NCBI RefSeq assembly: GCF_002352765.1
Contig: NZ_KZ293963.1
Location: 124,001 to 188,000 of the forward strand
Length of the DNA: 64,000 bases
Reading direction: 5' to 3'
Source: Alteribacter populi
GTDB lineage: Bacteria; Bacillota; Bacilli; Bacillales; Salisediminibacteriaceae
Below the pieces are notes generated by a model. It made no database searches and was not told the origin of the DNA. It saw only the letters and a program-made list of their open reading frames with translations. Position 1 is the first letter of the stretch; each line of letters starts with the position of its first letter. Both the position numbers and the translations under genes were made by a program. Shown here one piece after another: positions 42,773-51,521 of the stretch.

Positions 42773-43381
42773 ATGGCATTCACACTTCCAGAACTACCTT
42801 ATTCACACGACGCTTTAACACCACACATCGATGAAGAAACAATGAAGATTCACCACGGAAAGCACCATAACACGTACGTAACGAAATTAAACGGTGCGTT
42901 AGAGGGACATTCCGACCTTCAAAGCAAAAGCTTAGAAGATCTTCTAACAAACTTGGAAGCATTGCCTCAAGACGTTCGCGGAGCTGTTCGTAACAATGGT
43001 GGCGGACACTACAACCACACGTTATTCTGGCAAATCATGTCTCCAAACGGCGGCGGTGCCCCAACAGGAGAATTAGCTGACGCCATCAATAGTGCCTTCG
43101 GAAGCTTTGACAAGTTCAAAGAAGACTTCAAAAATGCTGCACTTACTCGCTTTGGTTCTGGCTGGGCTTGGCTTGCTGTAAATAACGGCAACCTTGAAAT
43201 TACAAGTACACCGAACCAAGATACTCCAATCATGGAAGGCAAAACTGGCATCCTTGGTGTAGACGTTTGGGAGCACGCTTACTACTTGAAATATCAAAAT
43301 AAACGTCCTGACTACGTTGATGCATTCTTTAACGTAATTAACTGGGACGAAGTTGCAAAGCGTTACGCTGAAGCAAAATAA
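42773..43381 (+). CDS. sodA: Manganese superoxide dismutase
   Basis: A 202-residue Fe/Mn SOD that turns superoxide into H2O2 and O2. The metal ligands are H27 (KIHHGKHH), H82 (HYNHTLFW), D164 and H168 (DVWEHAYY). Gly and Gln positions around GGGGAPTGEL fit the Mn type of Bacillus. AAGGAGGAG precedes the ATG. The product is cytosolic; no signal peptide. It has its own terminator. Confidence 0.97.
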   Translation: MAFTLPELPYSHDALTPHIDEETMKIHHGKHHNTYVTKLNGALEGHSDLQSKSLEDLLTNLEALPQDVRGAVRNNGGGHYNHTLFWQIMSPNGGGAPTGELADAINSAFGSFDKFKEDFKNAALTRFGSGWAWLAVNNGNLEITSTPNQDTPIMEGKTGILGVDVWEHAYYLKYQNKRPDYVDAFFNVINWDEVAKRYAEAK

Positions 43382-43411
43382 AATTGTACAATATTGTAAG
43401 AAGCAAAAAAT

Positions 43412-43452
43412 AAAGAGAGCCGGCAGGGACATCCTTGCAGGCTCTCTTTTTG
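43412..43452 (+). terminator. Intrinsic terminator after sodA
   Basis: AAAGAGAGCCGGCAGG and CCTTGCAGGCTCTCTTTTT (43412-43450) form a long stem with one bulge and a T run. Confidence 0.92.
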
Positions 43453-43610
43453 TGATGGGGAAAAGTTGGGTCGGAGCAGTTCAAAAAGTCAATACTGAAT
43501 TGCGCTTTTACACAATTGTTCGGGGGACAGTCCCCTTCCTGATTTTAGGCGCATATCCTTTTGGGGTTTTGGCACACTAATTGACGTGACTACATAAGGA
43601 GAGTTCTGCT

Positions 43611-44867
43611 ATGAAACGATTCCTCCAGACACTTGTTGGTGATATCGAATTGAATAAAGACTTAAGTTTACTTCTGATTATTGGTGGGCTTTATTCGCTC
43701 GGGATAGCGCTGTCAAATACGTTTGTAAATGTTTATTTGTGGAAGCAGTCAGGTCAGTTCATCGATATTGCCTTATATAATTTAGCCATTGTAGTATTAC
43801 AGCCGATCACTTTTTTATTAGCGGGACGTTGGGCGAAGAAAATAGACCGTATTATTGTTCTTCGCTTAGGTGTGACGTTTTTAAGTGTGTTTTTTACGAC
43901 TGTTTTAGTTATGGGTGAAAATGCAGGGGAATATCTTTTGATATTAGGAGCATTGCTTGGGATTGGGTATGGATTTTACTGGCTATCCTTTAATGTTCTT
44001 ACATTTGAAATCACTGAACCAGAAACTCGTGATTTTTTTAATGGCTTTTTAGGAATACTTACATCATTTGCTGGGATGATTGGTCCGATTTTTGCGGGAT
44101 TTATCATTACACATATGGAAAAATTGACTGGCTACAAAGTGATTTTTGCGATATCTTTAGGAGTTTTTCTCCTTGCTGTTGTCCTTAGTTTCTTTCTTAA
44201 TCGACGTTCGGCTAAAGGGTCTTTCCACTTAAAGGGTATTTGGAATTTACGAAAGGATGATGACAATTGGCGGGCAATTTGCCGTGCCCACTTTTTCCAG
44301 GGTATTAGAGAAGGAACGTTCATTTTTGTGATCGTCGTTTGGATTTATGTAGCAACAGGGAGTGAACTAGCTATAGGTACCTACGGGCTTGTAGCTTCGG
44401 CTGTAGCTTTTGTCTGTTATTATCTGGTTGGGCGTTTTATTAAGCCCAGCTATCGAAAGAAAGCTATTCTAATTGGTGGCATTATTTTGTATGGAGCGAT
44501 ATTTTTCATCATTTTTGACCTCAATTTTACGAAACTCCTACTATACGGTGTTACCGTTTCCATTGCTTACCCTCTCCTCCTTGTTCCGTACGTTTCGTTA
44601 ACCTACGATGTGATTGGAAGTGGATGGAAAGCGGCCGAGATGCGCGTTGAATACATCGTTGTAAGAGAACTCTTTTTAAACTTTGGTCGTGTGACATCTG
44701 TGGTATTATTTATTATCTCAGTGTTAGTACTTGGGGAAGAGAAAGGGATTCCAATTATCTTATTAGTTCTAGGACTGGGTCATACGGTAATATATTGGAT
44801 CGTTAAAGGTATTCATTTGCCTCATGTTGAAGAAAAAGAAAGTTATTCTGTTCTGAAAAAAAAGTAG
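43611..44867 (+). CDS. yqgE: MFS transporter YqgE
   Basis: A 418-residue protein with 12 hydrophobic helices of the MFS type. The N terminus (LQTLVGDIELNKDLSLLLII) is typical of YqgE. The central loop (RRSAKGSFHLKGIWNLRKDD) separates the two halves. Substrate is unknown. Position between sodA and pbpA equals that in B. subtilis. AAGGAGAG precedes the ATG. Confidence 0.86.
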   Translation: MKRFLQTLVGDIELNKDLSLLLIIGGLYSLGIALSNTFVNVYLWKQSGQFIDIALYNLAIVVLQPITFLLAGRWAKKIDRIIVLRLGVTFLSVFFTTVLVMGENAGEYLLILGALLGIGYGFYWLSFNVLTFEITEPETRDFFNGFLGILTSFAGMIGPIFAGFIITHMEKLTGYKVIFAISLGVFLLAVVLSFFLNRRSAKGSFHLKGIWNLRKDDDNWRAICRAHFFQGIREGTFIFVIVVWIYVATGSELAIGTYGLVASAVAFVCYYLVGRFIKPSYRKKAILIGGIILYGAIFFIIFDLNFTKLLLYGVTVSIAYPLLLVPYVSLTYDVIGSGWKAAEMRVEYIVVRELFLNFGRVTSVVLFIISVLVLGEEKGIPIILLVLGLGHTVIYWIVKGIHLPHVEEKESYSVLKKK

Positions 44868-44897
44868 GATTTGTATCTTTAGGACTAAAACAAGGTA

Positions 44898-44925
44898 TTG
44901 AAAAAGAGCACGAATATGCTATAAT
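44898..44925 (+). promoter_or_regulatory. Strong promoter with extended -10, upstream of an unexplained transcript
   Basis: TTGAAA (44898-44903), 16 bp spacer, TATAAT (44920-44925) preceded by TG at 44917-44918. It is one of the best promoter matches in the window and points into a region with no gene for over 500 bp. Confidence 0.65.
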
Positions 44926-44931
44926 AAAGTT

Positions 44932-45045
44932 AAAATTTAAGAGCGCCTGCGGTGTTGGTGAACTTCGAGCTAATTCGAACCGAACACCAATTCACACGGG
45001 AGCTTCAAATTGGAACACGGACAACACGCCTTTTTAAGGAAGTTG
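44932..45045 (+). ncRNA. Candidate structured RNA (leader or small RNA)
   Basis: Directly after the promoter at 44898. GGTGTT pairs with AACACC around an inner TTCGA/TCGAA stem; the same GGTGTTG could instead pair with a later CAACACG, and CCAATT pairs with AATTGG. CCTTTTTAAGG closes the stretch. No known RNA family is recognised. The pbpA start is about 430 bp downstream, so it may be an independent RNA or a long leader. Low certainty. Confidence 0.35.
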
Positions 45046-45463
45046 GAAATGTTTCTGCGAGCACCCACCTGCCTAAGCGCGGGTTCGTGAAGTTTTAGAA
45101 GATAACCGCATTCGCGGGCAACCGTTTTTTACAGGCACCTTAAATAGAGGGTGTCTTCTGTCTATTTTAAATATAGTTTTAAAATCCATTAGTAAAATAC
45201 TTAAGCGGCAACTTTATAAAAACCGCTACCAAACTTGGCGGAAAGCCAAGTTTTCTTTATGTAATTTTTTAACAAAAACTGCTGTGCGGTTTTTCTTGAG
45301 AGATCAGGAAGTATAAAAATCTACGTTTCAATGTCTAGCGGAAGTCGCATCGGCTCGTGTCAAATAATCCCCCGATTAAAAGTAAAAAGCACTTTTTATC
45401 GGACAGAACATTTGAATTTTTTCGGGTACGCAGGCGCCTTGCGCTTTTCTTAAGGGAAAGGAA
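45046..45463. repeat. REP-like block upstream of pbpA
   Basis: A repeat-rich gap. GCGAGCACCCACCTGCC near 45058 resembles GCAAGCACCCGAATGCC at 37838. AACCGCATTCGCGGGCAACCG followed by T6 near 45106-45131 is a terminator-like hairpin. AAACTGCTGTGCGGTTTTTC near 45276 is the shared module. At 45330-45455, TGTCTAGCGGAAGTCGCATC to GCAGGCGCCTTGCGCTTTTC is a common Bacillaceae dispersed repeat, ending 15 bp before the pbpA start. Confidence 0.55.
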
Positions 45464-45469
45464 ATGGCA

Positions 45470-47536
45470 ATGGGAGAAAAAAAACAAAAGGCACATGTGC
45501 CAGTTAGATTAAACATTCTTTTCTTTGTTGTATTTGTCTTGTTTTCAGCGTTGATTTTACGCTTGGGTGTTGTGCAAATTGTTCAAGGGGAAGAGTATCA
45601 AGAACAGCTTGAGAGGACTGTCAATATTAGTTCACCAGTGGAGGCGCCGCGAGGATTAATTTACGATAGGTATGGTAATGTAGTGGTCGATAATGAATTA
45701 CAAATGACAGTGACCTATACAAACAGACGAACTTCCACAAAAGAAATGCTGGAAGTAGCAAGGGAATTAAACGAGTATATTACAGTAGAACCGGACCGGA
45801 TAAATGAACGTGACCAAAAAGATTTCTGGCTGTTAATCAATCAGGAAGAAAATGAAATGCTAGATTTACTAAGTGTTGGTGAAACGGTTGAAGTTTTATC
45901 CTTGGAAGAGCAAAGAGAGCTAGATCTAGATGAGGAAGAAGCCTATGCTGAAAGGCTTGACCGGATTACGGACGATCACCTTGATCTAATAACTGAAGAA
46001 GGTCATGAAGTTTTCGCTATTTGGCGTGAATTCAATGCTGGATATAACCATTTACCGCACAAAGTCCTTCGTGGAATTGAATACGATGCGGCAGCTGAAA
46101 TTATGGAACAAATGGAGCACCTTCCTGGTGTGGACATTGTTCGTGATTCTGAACGAAAATATCCATATGAAGGTAGTTTGCGCGGTGTCTTTGGTGAAGT
46201 TGGCTCAATTCCGCGAGATCATATCGAACAATTTTTAGCCAATGGTTATACGCGAAATGAAGAGGTTGGTACTAGTTATTTAGAGTCACAGTATGAAAAT
46301 GTCCTTCGTGGTCGTAACGGTAGCCTAGAAAATCATATGAACAGATCTGGGGAGTTTCTCCGTAACCCTGAGGAAAAACTAGGAAGCCGTGGAAATGACC
46401 TTATTTTAAGTATTGATATGGAGCTTCAACAGCGGGTAGAAGAGATTATTGAAAATGAAATTTCAAGCTCTGCCCGGCACTTCTTAGCAGAAGAAGATGC
46501 TTATGTTGTAATGATGGATCCAAATACTGGTGATGTCCTTTCCATGGCAGGGTTAAACAGTGACCTAGGTACATTTACGAGTGCCTATGAAGTCGGTTCC
46601 TCTATGAAGGGGGCAACCGTTTTAGCGGGTTATGAGACGGGAGTATTTAATCACGGAGAACAAATTATTGATCGCACTCTCGATCTTCCAGCCACACCAG
46701 CAATTCGTTCCCACCAGGCGTTAGGGAGAATCAATGACCTTCAAGCGTTGGAACGCTCTTCGAATATCTATATGGCTGAAGTCGGAATGCGGTTAATTAA
46801 TTATATACCGGGTATTTCCGGTACTAACTGGGGTAATTACCATGCAGCGTACGATACTCTTAGGTATTATTATTCTCAGTTTGGTTTAGGTGTGGAAACA
46901 GGAATTGACTTGCCGAATGAATTTATCGGAGTGGATGGCGGTTACGGTTCCCCGGGTAATATGCTTTACTTAACATTTGGTCAGTTTGATACGTACACAC
47001 CAATGCAGCTGGCTCAATATGTATCAACGATTGCCAATGACGGCTACCGAGTAGCCCCGCGACTCGTGACAGAAATTCGTGACCCAGGAAAAAATAAGCA
47101 CGAATTAGGTTCATTGTCTAAACAAATGGAACCGAAAGTACTCAACCGGATAGACATGAGCGATCAAGATATCCAGCGTGTTCAACAAGGGTTCCATCGT
47201 GTAATGAATGGAAGTCAAGGTACAGCAAGACAATATTTTAATAACCTTGACTTTGAAGCAGCTGGAAAAACAGGAACCGCTCAAGTGAAAGTCAACGGCC
47301 AAGATGGAAACAACCAGACCTTAGTTGGCTACGCACCGTATGATAACCCTGAGGTAGCGTTTTCGATTGTTGTACCCGGTGTAGCAATTAGGGATGCGGG
47401 CGGGATTGCCAACCGCATTGGCGTTGAAATTTTAGAAGCTTATTTTGATCTTAAAGAGGGCCGTCCAAGTGGAAATGAAATTTTTGAAGATGAAGATATG
47501 GCTGGTGTTGACAACACTGAGAGTGAAGAAGAATAG
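45470..47536 (+). CDS. pbpA: Class B penicillin-binding protein (PBP2A/PbpA type)
   Basis: A 688-residue transpeptidase for lateral wall synthesis. A cytosolic start and one membrane anchor (about 16-38) are followed by the PBP dimer domain (about 55-300, with RGLIYDRYGNVVVDN) and the transpeptidase. Active-site motifs are S377-SMK380, S430-SN432 and K600-TG602. The ATG at 45470 has AAAGGA at proper spacing; the one at 45464 is too close. The acidic tail (EDEDMAGVDNTESEEE) is long. Position equals that of B. subtilis pbpA. Confidence 0.93.
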   Translation: MGEKKQKAHVPVRLNILFFVVFVLFSALILRLGVVQIVQGEEYQEQLERTVNISSPVEAPRGLIYDRYGNVVVDNELQMTVTYTNRRTSTKEMLEVARELNEYITVEPDRINERDQKDFWLLINQEENEMLDLLSVGETVEVLSLEEQRELDLDEEEAYAERLDRITDDHLDLITEEGHEVFAIWREFNAGYNHLPHKVLRGIEYDAAAEIMEQMEHLPGVDIVRDSERKYPYEGSLRGVFGEVGSIPRDHIEQFLANGYTRNEEVGTSYLESQYENVLRGRNGSLENHMNRSGEFLRNPEEKLGSRGNDLILSIDMELQQRVEEIIENEISSSARHFLAEEDAYVVMMDPNTGDVLSMAGLNSDLGTFTSAYEVGSSMKGATVLAGYETGVFNHGEQIIDRTLDLPATPAIRSHQALGRINDLQALERSSNIYMAEVGMRLINYIPGISGTNWGNYHAAYDTLRYYYSQFGLGVETGIDLPNEFIGVDGGYGSPGNMLYLTFGQFDTYTPMQLAQYVSTIANDGYRVAPRLVTEIRDPGKNKHELGSLSKQMEPKVLNRIDMSDQDIQRVQQGFHRVMNGSQGTARQYFNNLDFEAAGKTGTAQVKVNGQDGNNQTLVGYAPYDNPEVAFSIVVPGVAIRDAGGIANRIGVEILEAYFDLKEGRPSGNEIFEDEDMAGVDNTESEEE

Positions 47537-47549
47537 TGTACATTAAGTG

Positions 47550-47582
47550 AAAGGACTGTCTCCATCTGGAGGCAGTCCTTTA
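47550..47582 (+). terminator. Intrinsic terminator after pbpA
   Basis: AAAGGACTGTCTCC (47550-47563) pairs with GGAGGCAGTCCTTT (47568-47581) with one mismatch. Confidence 0.87.
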
Positions 47583-47741
47583 TCTGTTAGACAGCGCTCG
47601 ATTCAAGAGTAAAGCATCCTTAATACATACGGCAGAAGCTAACGCTATGCGGTTTTTCTTAAGAGGTAATAATCGTAAAAAATCTACCGTTAGGTGGGGG
47701 AGTTTTTTATCATGAAGTGTGGATGTGGAATGACCATAAAA

Positions 47742-47786
47742 AAAGAGTGCCTCAAAAGGTAAAAAACGAACCTTTTGAGACCCTCT
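47742..47786 (-). terminator. Intrinsic terminator of the small MltG-like operon
   Basis: On the minus strand GAGGGTCTCAAAAGGT pairs with ACCTTTTGAGGCACTC (one mismatch), followed by TTTTTTT. Confidence 0.88.
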
Positions 47787-48317
47787 TTATGATGTTAATT
47801 CAGAAACGATGTCTTCAATACTCATCGTACTATCAAAGATAAACTCTCCTTGTCGAAGATCCATTTCTACATTATTATCGCTCACGTAATCATTGAAAGT
47901 ATCACGGTTGTTGATGACTTGAGACCGTTCTAAAAGACTGGCGATATCTCCGAACGTCATTCCTGATTGTACGACAAGGGATGTTTGATAGACTATCGTG
48001 TCATCGCCTGAAGTCTCTTCATCTCTGTCTTCTTCCTCACTACGATCTTGTTCTTCATAAGCATCTTGAAACTGCTCGAGCTCTTCTATTTTTGATTGCA
48101 AGCTATTTTGGTGACTTTCCATCTCGCTATATTGATTTTCCGTTAATATAATGTATTGTGCGGTCTCGAGTGTCTCGATAGCATCTTCTTCACTCACGTT
48201 ACTTGAAGATTGTGCCGCTAGTTCTTGATCGTCTGATGTGTAAAGGAAGCCTGCAAACACAGTGGTCGCAATAAACACTCCAGCTGCAGTTCCACGTAAT
48301 CCTGTTTTTGTTAACAC
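47787..48317 (-). CDS. Membrane-anchored protein with MltG (YceG)-like LysM domain only
   Basis: A 176-residue protein: an N-terminal membrane helix (about 7-26), an acidic coiled coil (50-105, rich in Glu/Asp), and a C-terminal domain of about 65 residues (VVQSGMTFGDIASLLERSQV, FNDYVSDNNVE, QGEFIFDSTMSIEDIVSEL) like the LysM-related N-terminal part of endolytic transglycosylase MltG. The catalytic part is absent, so it is not expected to cut glycan. The start is GTG at 48315-48317 with AAGGAGG 7 bp upstream. It lies 12 bp after its upstream partner gene. Confidence 0.75.
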   Translation of the reverse strand: MLTKTGLRGTAAGVFIATTVFAGFLYTSDDQELAAQSSSNVSEEDAIETLETAQYIILTENQYSEMESHQNSLQSKIEELEQFQDAYEEQDRSEEEDRDEETSGDDTIVYQTSLVVQSGMTFGDIASLLERSQVINNRDTFNDYVSDNNVEMDLRQGEFIFDSTMSIEDIVSELTS

Positions 48318-48329
48318 ATCCTTACCTCC

Positions 48330-48671
48330 TTAACGAGCTCCATTAGCCAGTAATTCGTCGATTTCATTTGTTGACCGTTCTGTTCTAGCTGCGATATCTT
48401 CAACGCTATACCCTTCCTCATAAAGAGCGAGAACGTCATCTCTTGTAAGTTCTTGTGATGATTCTCTTTCTGCTGAAACTTCTTTAGCTCCAATCACAAA
48501 CTCTTCTTCCATCACTTTCATCTTTTTCTTAACCTGATAGATTTCTTGCATCAAACTAATAGAAAAGTTTTCAATTTGTTTTTCTAATTCTTTGCTTGGG
48601 TCCTTCTTTGCAAATGATAAAATGAACAAAAAAGCACTTAACCCAAACATTGTAACGATGATCCAACCCAA
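48330..48671 (-). CDS. Small membrane-anchored coiled-coil protein with C-terminal helical motif
   Basis: A 113-residue protein: one membrane helix (residues 3-21), a coiled coil (30-75; KELEKQIENFSISLMQE) and a C-terminal HTH-like motif (DVLALYEEGYSVEDIAART and STNEIDELL). The layout recalls SwrB/YlxL-type and similar Bacillus proteins whose C terminus ends in a short resolvase-like helix pair, but identity is not established. It is in one unit with the MltG-like gene. Confidence 0.7.
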   Translation of the reverse strand: MGWIIVTMFGLSAFLFILSFAKKDPSKELEKQIENFSISLMQEIYQVKKKMKVMEEEFVIGAKEVSAERESSQELTRDDVLALYEEGYSVEDIAARTERSTNEIDELLANGAR

Positions 48672-49025
48672 TTGTCTTCCTCCTTTAGTCGTCTTGTACG
48701 ACTTATGTTATACCATATTTTCAGCTTTCTTCCTAGTCGGATTCATAACTTCCATAATTTTGTCGAATGGAGATGAACTCATTACATATTATTCGTAAAA
48801 AAACCATCCTTTTTAAGGGGATTATGTCGTTTTTTTTTATTTGGCTTACAAAGAACATAAAATAAAGGGAAGTCTGAAAAAAATAATCGTTGATGTCTAT
48901 AGTTAGCAAGCAGGTACGACATTTTTTGATAATTTTGACTTCTTGTTCTGATAGTCAGCTAGGAGTAAGATAAAATTAGACAAGCGATGCTAATGAATTT
49001 AAGAAGGTAAAGGGAGGGAGAAGCA
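48672..49025. other. AT-rich intergenic region
   Basis: About 350 bp between divergent genes. Runs of A and T near 48800-48845 but no clear hairpin or promoter. GGGAGGGAG at 49011-49020 is the ribosome site of the next gene. Confidence 0.4.
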
Positions 49026-49655
49026 GTGACTCTAAAACAAACAGCGGAACGAATTTCATCTTGGAAAAAGCGAAGTGGTCTATCAGTGGGAGAACAAAAT
49101 CAAGCCATTATTTACGACGATTCTTCCCATACACCGCTCCGATATAAAGAAGGTCAAACTGCAAATGTTCAATGGAAATGGGTTCATTTACCAATGAAAA
49201 GTCAGGATCGAACCATTAATAAATTACTGATCTACAATGATTCAACTGAGGAGCTGAAGGTAAATTTTAAAATCCAATATGAAATGATTGAGAGGGGAGT
49301 TGAAATTGTTTATTATTCACCAAGTCAGGAATCCCTTATTGTGCATGATAAAAACTGCTATTCATTATTTGGCGGGCTTACAAGTCAAGGTTCCTCATGT
49401 TCCTATTCAACGACACTTGCTGCTGAAAGAAATGGTGGTGAAGATATAGAGCTCCATCATATGCAACCAATTGTCCAATTTAGCCACGGATGGAGCCTTA
49501 AGTACCAGATCAGTCTTACACCAGGTCAATCAGGATATTTTTATGAATGGGAAATGAAAAATGGAGATTTGCTTTGGTTAGAAGATGCTCATGCTCAATA
49601 TCACTCTTTACTAGGGTCCTATCAAGCATCAGATCCACATATTGTACGCGATTGA
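49026..49655 (+). CDS. Unrecognised soluble protein
   Basis: A 209-residue protein with a GTG start 9 bp after GGAGGG. No signal peptide or membrane span is seen. The centre is rich in beta-type stretches (NKLLIYNDSTEELKVNFKIQ, VEIVYYSPSQESLIV), suggesting a beta-sandwich. Two Trp-rich places (VQWKWVHL, YEWEMKNGDLLWLED) are notable. I do not recognise the family. Codon use and Shine-Dalgarno support that it is a real gene. It precedes rpmG by 85 bp. Confidence 0.7.
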   Translation: MTLKQTAERISSWKKRSGLSVGEQNQAIIYDDSSHTPLRYKEGQTANVQWKWVHLPMKSQDRTINKLLIYNDSTEELKVNFKIQYEMIERGVEIVYYSPSQESLIVHDKNCYSLFGGLTSQGSSCSYSTTLAAERNGGEDIELHHMQPIVQFSHGWSLKYQISLTPGQSGYFYEWEMKNGDLLWLEDAHAQYHSLLGSYQASDPHIVRD

Positions 49656-49740
49656 AAGTACTTTAACACTTGATTGTCTCTCTCGTTTTTGCTATATTTT
49701 AAAAGTATGAGTAAAGATTAGAGGTTTGGAGGGAGATATC

Positions 49741-49890
49741 ATGCGCGTACAAGTAACTTTAGCTTGCACTGAAACTGGTGACAGAAACTACATTACGACT
49801 AAAAATAAACGTAATAATCCAGATCGTATCGAAATGAAGAAATACAGCCCACGCCTTAAGCGTCACACTTTGCACAAAGAGACGAAGTAA
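49741..49890 (+). CDS. rpmG: 50S ribosomal protein L33 (zinc-free type)
   Basis: A 49-codon gene: MRVQVTLACTETGDRNYITT at the start and KKYSPRLKRHTLHKETK at the end. It is L33 of the large subunit. Only one cysteine is left; the two C-x-x-C pairs of zinc-ribbon L33 are absent (CTET, YSPRL). TTTGGAGGGAG precedes the ATG. Position upstream of yqgN matches B. subtilis rpmGA, whose product is, as I recall, also of the zinc-free type. Confidence 0.93.
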   Translation: MRVQVTLACTETGDRNYITTKNKRNNPDRIEMKKYSPRLKRHTLHKETK

Positions 49891-49896
49891 TGTGGG

Positions 49897-49928
49897 AAAA
49901 AGCGACTTATTTAAAGGTCGCTTTTTTT
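49897..49928 (+). terminator. Intrinsic terminator after rpmG
   Basis: AAAAGCGAC (49898-49906) pairs with GTCGCTTTT (49917-49925), followed by further T residues. Confidence 0.92.
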
Positions 49929-49992
49929 AATAAGGTAAGAGACTATAAAATGACAGCTTTTTGAAGTCAAACGCTAGTGGAGGACAAATTCA

Positions 49993-50092
49993 TTTTTCCG
50001 TAACACCATTTGACTTGAAAAAATGCTCAAAAAGCAACAAACATTAAACAGCCTTAATAAAAGACTGCTATGCGGTTTTTCTTATACATATT
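49993..50092. repeat. REP-like element upstream of yqgN
   Basis: GCTCAAAAAGCAACAAACAT leads into CCTTAATAAAAGACTGCTAT and GCGGTTTTTCTTA. The same order of modules appears at 29470-29537. Confidence 0.6.
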
Positions 50093-50135
50093 TCACTAGG
50101 GGACTGACCCCATCTTTACCTTAGGAGGCGATGGT

Positions 50136-50711
50136 ATGGGACAGAAGGAGCGAAAAGGGGAATTGCGAGCGAATGTAAAGGAACGCTTGAATGCAGTCGA
50201 GCAAGAGGTTCTTACATTAAATGTAGGGAAAATCCATGAGCACTTTTTTGCCTTGAAGGAATGGCAAAAAGCTAAAACGATTGGCGTGACCATTTCTGTT
50301 GGTCGAGAAGTCGATACGTACGCGATTTTAAAGAAAGGATTTGAAATGGGGAAAGTGATGGCTGCACCAAAATGTGATCCACAAACACGTACACTTTCTT
50401 TTTATGAAATTGCTTCTCTTAGTGACCTTGAAGACAGCTTTTATGGTTTAAAGGAGCCTGACCCAAATAAATGTCGGCTACTTAAAGATGACGAACTTGA
50501 CTTCCTTCTCGTACCGGGACTCCTTTTTAACGCAAAAGGGTACAGGATCGGTTATGGCGGAGGATATTATGATCGTTTTCTTAACAAAAACCGCACGATA
50601 GATACGTGCTCTCTCTGTCACCCTTTACAATTATCGCAAGAACTCCCGATCGAATCTCATGATTATCCGGTCGATATCATTATTACATCTGAAGGGATCT
50701 TTCGGACGTGA
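50136..50711 (+). CDS. yqgN: 5-formyltetrahydrofolate cyclo-ligase
   Basis: A 191-residue enzyme that uses ATP to turn 5-formyl-THF into 5,10-methenyl-THF. The signature GYGGGYYDRFL begins at residue 139, after FLLVPGLLFNAKGYRIG. The N terminus (KERKGELRANVKERLNAVEQ) is basic as in the family. AGGAGG lies at 50123-50128. Its stop overlaps the next start by 4 bp (GTGA), so the next gene is coupled. Confidence 0.93.
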   Translation: MGQKERKGELRANVKERLNAVEQEVLTLNVGKIHEHFFALKEWQKAKTIGVTISVGREVDTYAILKKGFEMGKVMAAPKCDPQTRTLSFYEIASLSDLEDSFYGLKEPDPNKCRLLKDDELDFLLVPGLLFNAKGYRIGYGGGYYDRFLNKNRTIDTCSLCHPLQLSQELPIESHDYPVDIIITSEGIFRT

Positions 50712-51499
50712 GTGTGTTCTCCATCCTAGGGATATTGTTCTTAGCTGCAGGTGCCTATAAAAAACGAGCATTAACGCTACCGGGCGCTTTTGCAGCGATA
50801 GGAGTAGCACTCGTGATCGTTTTAGGTACAGGAATGTTTGGTCTGTTAATTCTTGCTGTTTTCTTTTTATCTTCGTCCATTCTCGGTAAGCTATTCGATA
50901 AGCGATTTCCCGATAATGAAGTCGAGGAAAAAGGAAACCACCGTGACCATAAACAGGTGCTTGCAAATGGAGGCTGGCCAGCACTAGCAGCCTTTATTTA
51001 TACATTGACAGGAAACCCAATATGGCTCGTTGCTTTTTTGAGTGGGTTTGCTGCGGCAACGAGTGATACATGGGCCTCCGAGTTTGGAAGACTAAGTAAA
51101 GGAGTTCCTGTTGACATCCTTCGTTTTCAGCGTGTTACGAGAGGACAGTCAGGTGCTGTCACACCTGTTGGTACATTGGGTGCAATATTAGGGAGTTTGA
51201 CTATTATTTTGGCGGCAATGCTTTTTATACCTTTCTCTCCAGAGGTTTTCTCGTACGAGCTGCTAGTCGCTGTTGGTGTCCTAGGTTTTACGGGACAGCT
51301 TATTGATACGATAGCCGGAGGGACCGTTCAGCCCCTCTATGAATGTCCTCTTTGCGGGAGGAAAACGGAGAAAAGACGTCATTGTTCAACTCCGACTGTT
51401 TGTGTAAGAGGAATTTCCTGGCTGGATAATGATGCTGTAAATCATTTGTGTACCGGTTCAGCGGTAGTCCTAACATGGATGTTATTGACGTTTATATAA
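50708..51499 (+). CDS. DUF92 family membrane protein
   Basis: A 263-residue protein with six or seven helices. The DUF92 core is visible (LANGGWPALAAFIYTLTGNP, ATSDTWASEFGRL, VTRGQSGAVTPVGTLGA, GQLIDTIAGGTVQPLY). Related plant and cyanobacterial proteins are isoprenoid phosphate kinases (VTE5/VTE6), so a CTP-dependent lipid phosphate role is possible but unproven here. A four-Cys/His cluster lies near residue 215 (CPLCGRK). GTG start, coupled to yqgN. Confidence 0.83.
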   Translation: MSVFSILGILFLAAGAYKKRALTLPGAFAAIGVALVIVLGTGMFGLLILAVFFLSSSILGKLFDKRFPDNEVEEKGNHRDHKQVLANGGWPALAAFIYTLTGNPIWLVAFLSGFAAATSDTWASEFGRLSKGVPVDILRFQRVTRGQSGAVTPVGTLGAILGSLTIILAAMLFIPFSPEVFSYELLVAVGVLGFTGQLIDTIAGGTVQPLYECPLCGRKTEKRRHCSTPTVCVRGISWLDNDAVNHLCTGSAVVLTWMLLTFI

Positions 51500-51521
51500 C
51501 TTGGCTTTGGAAGGTGATATT

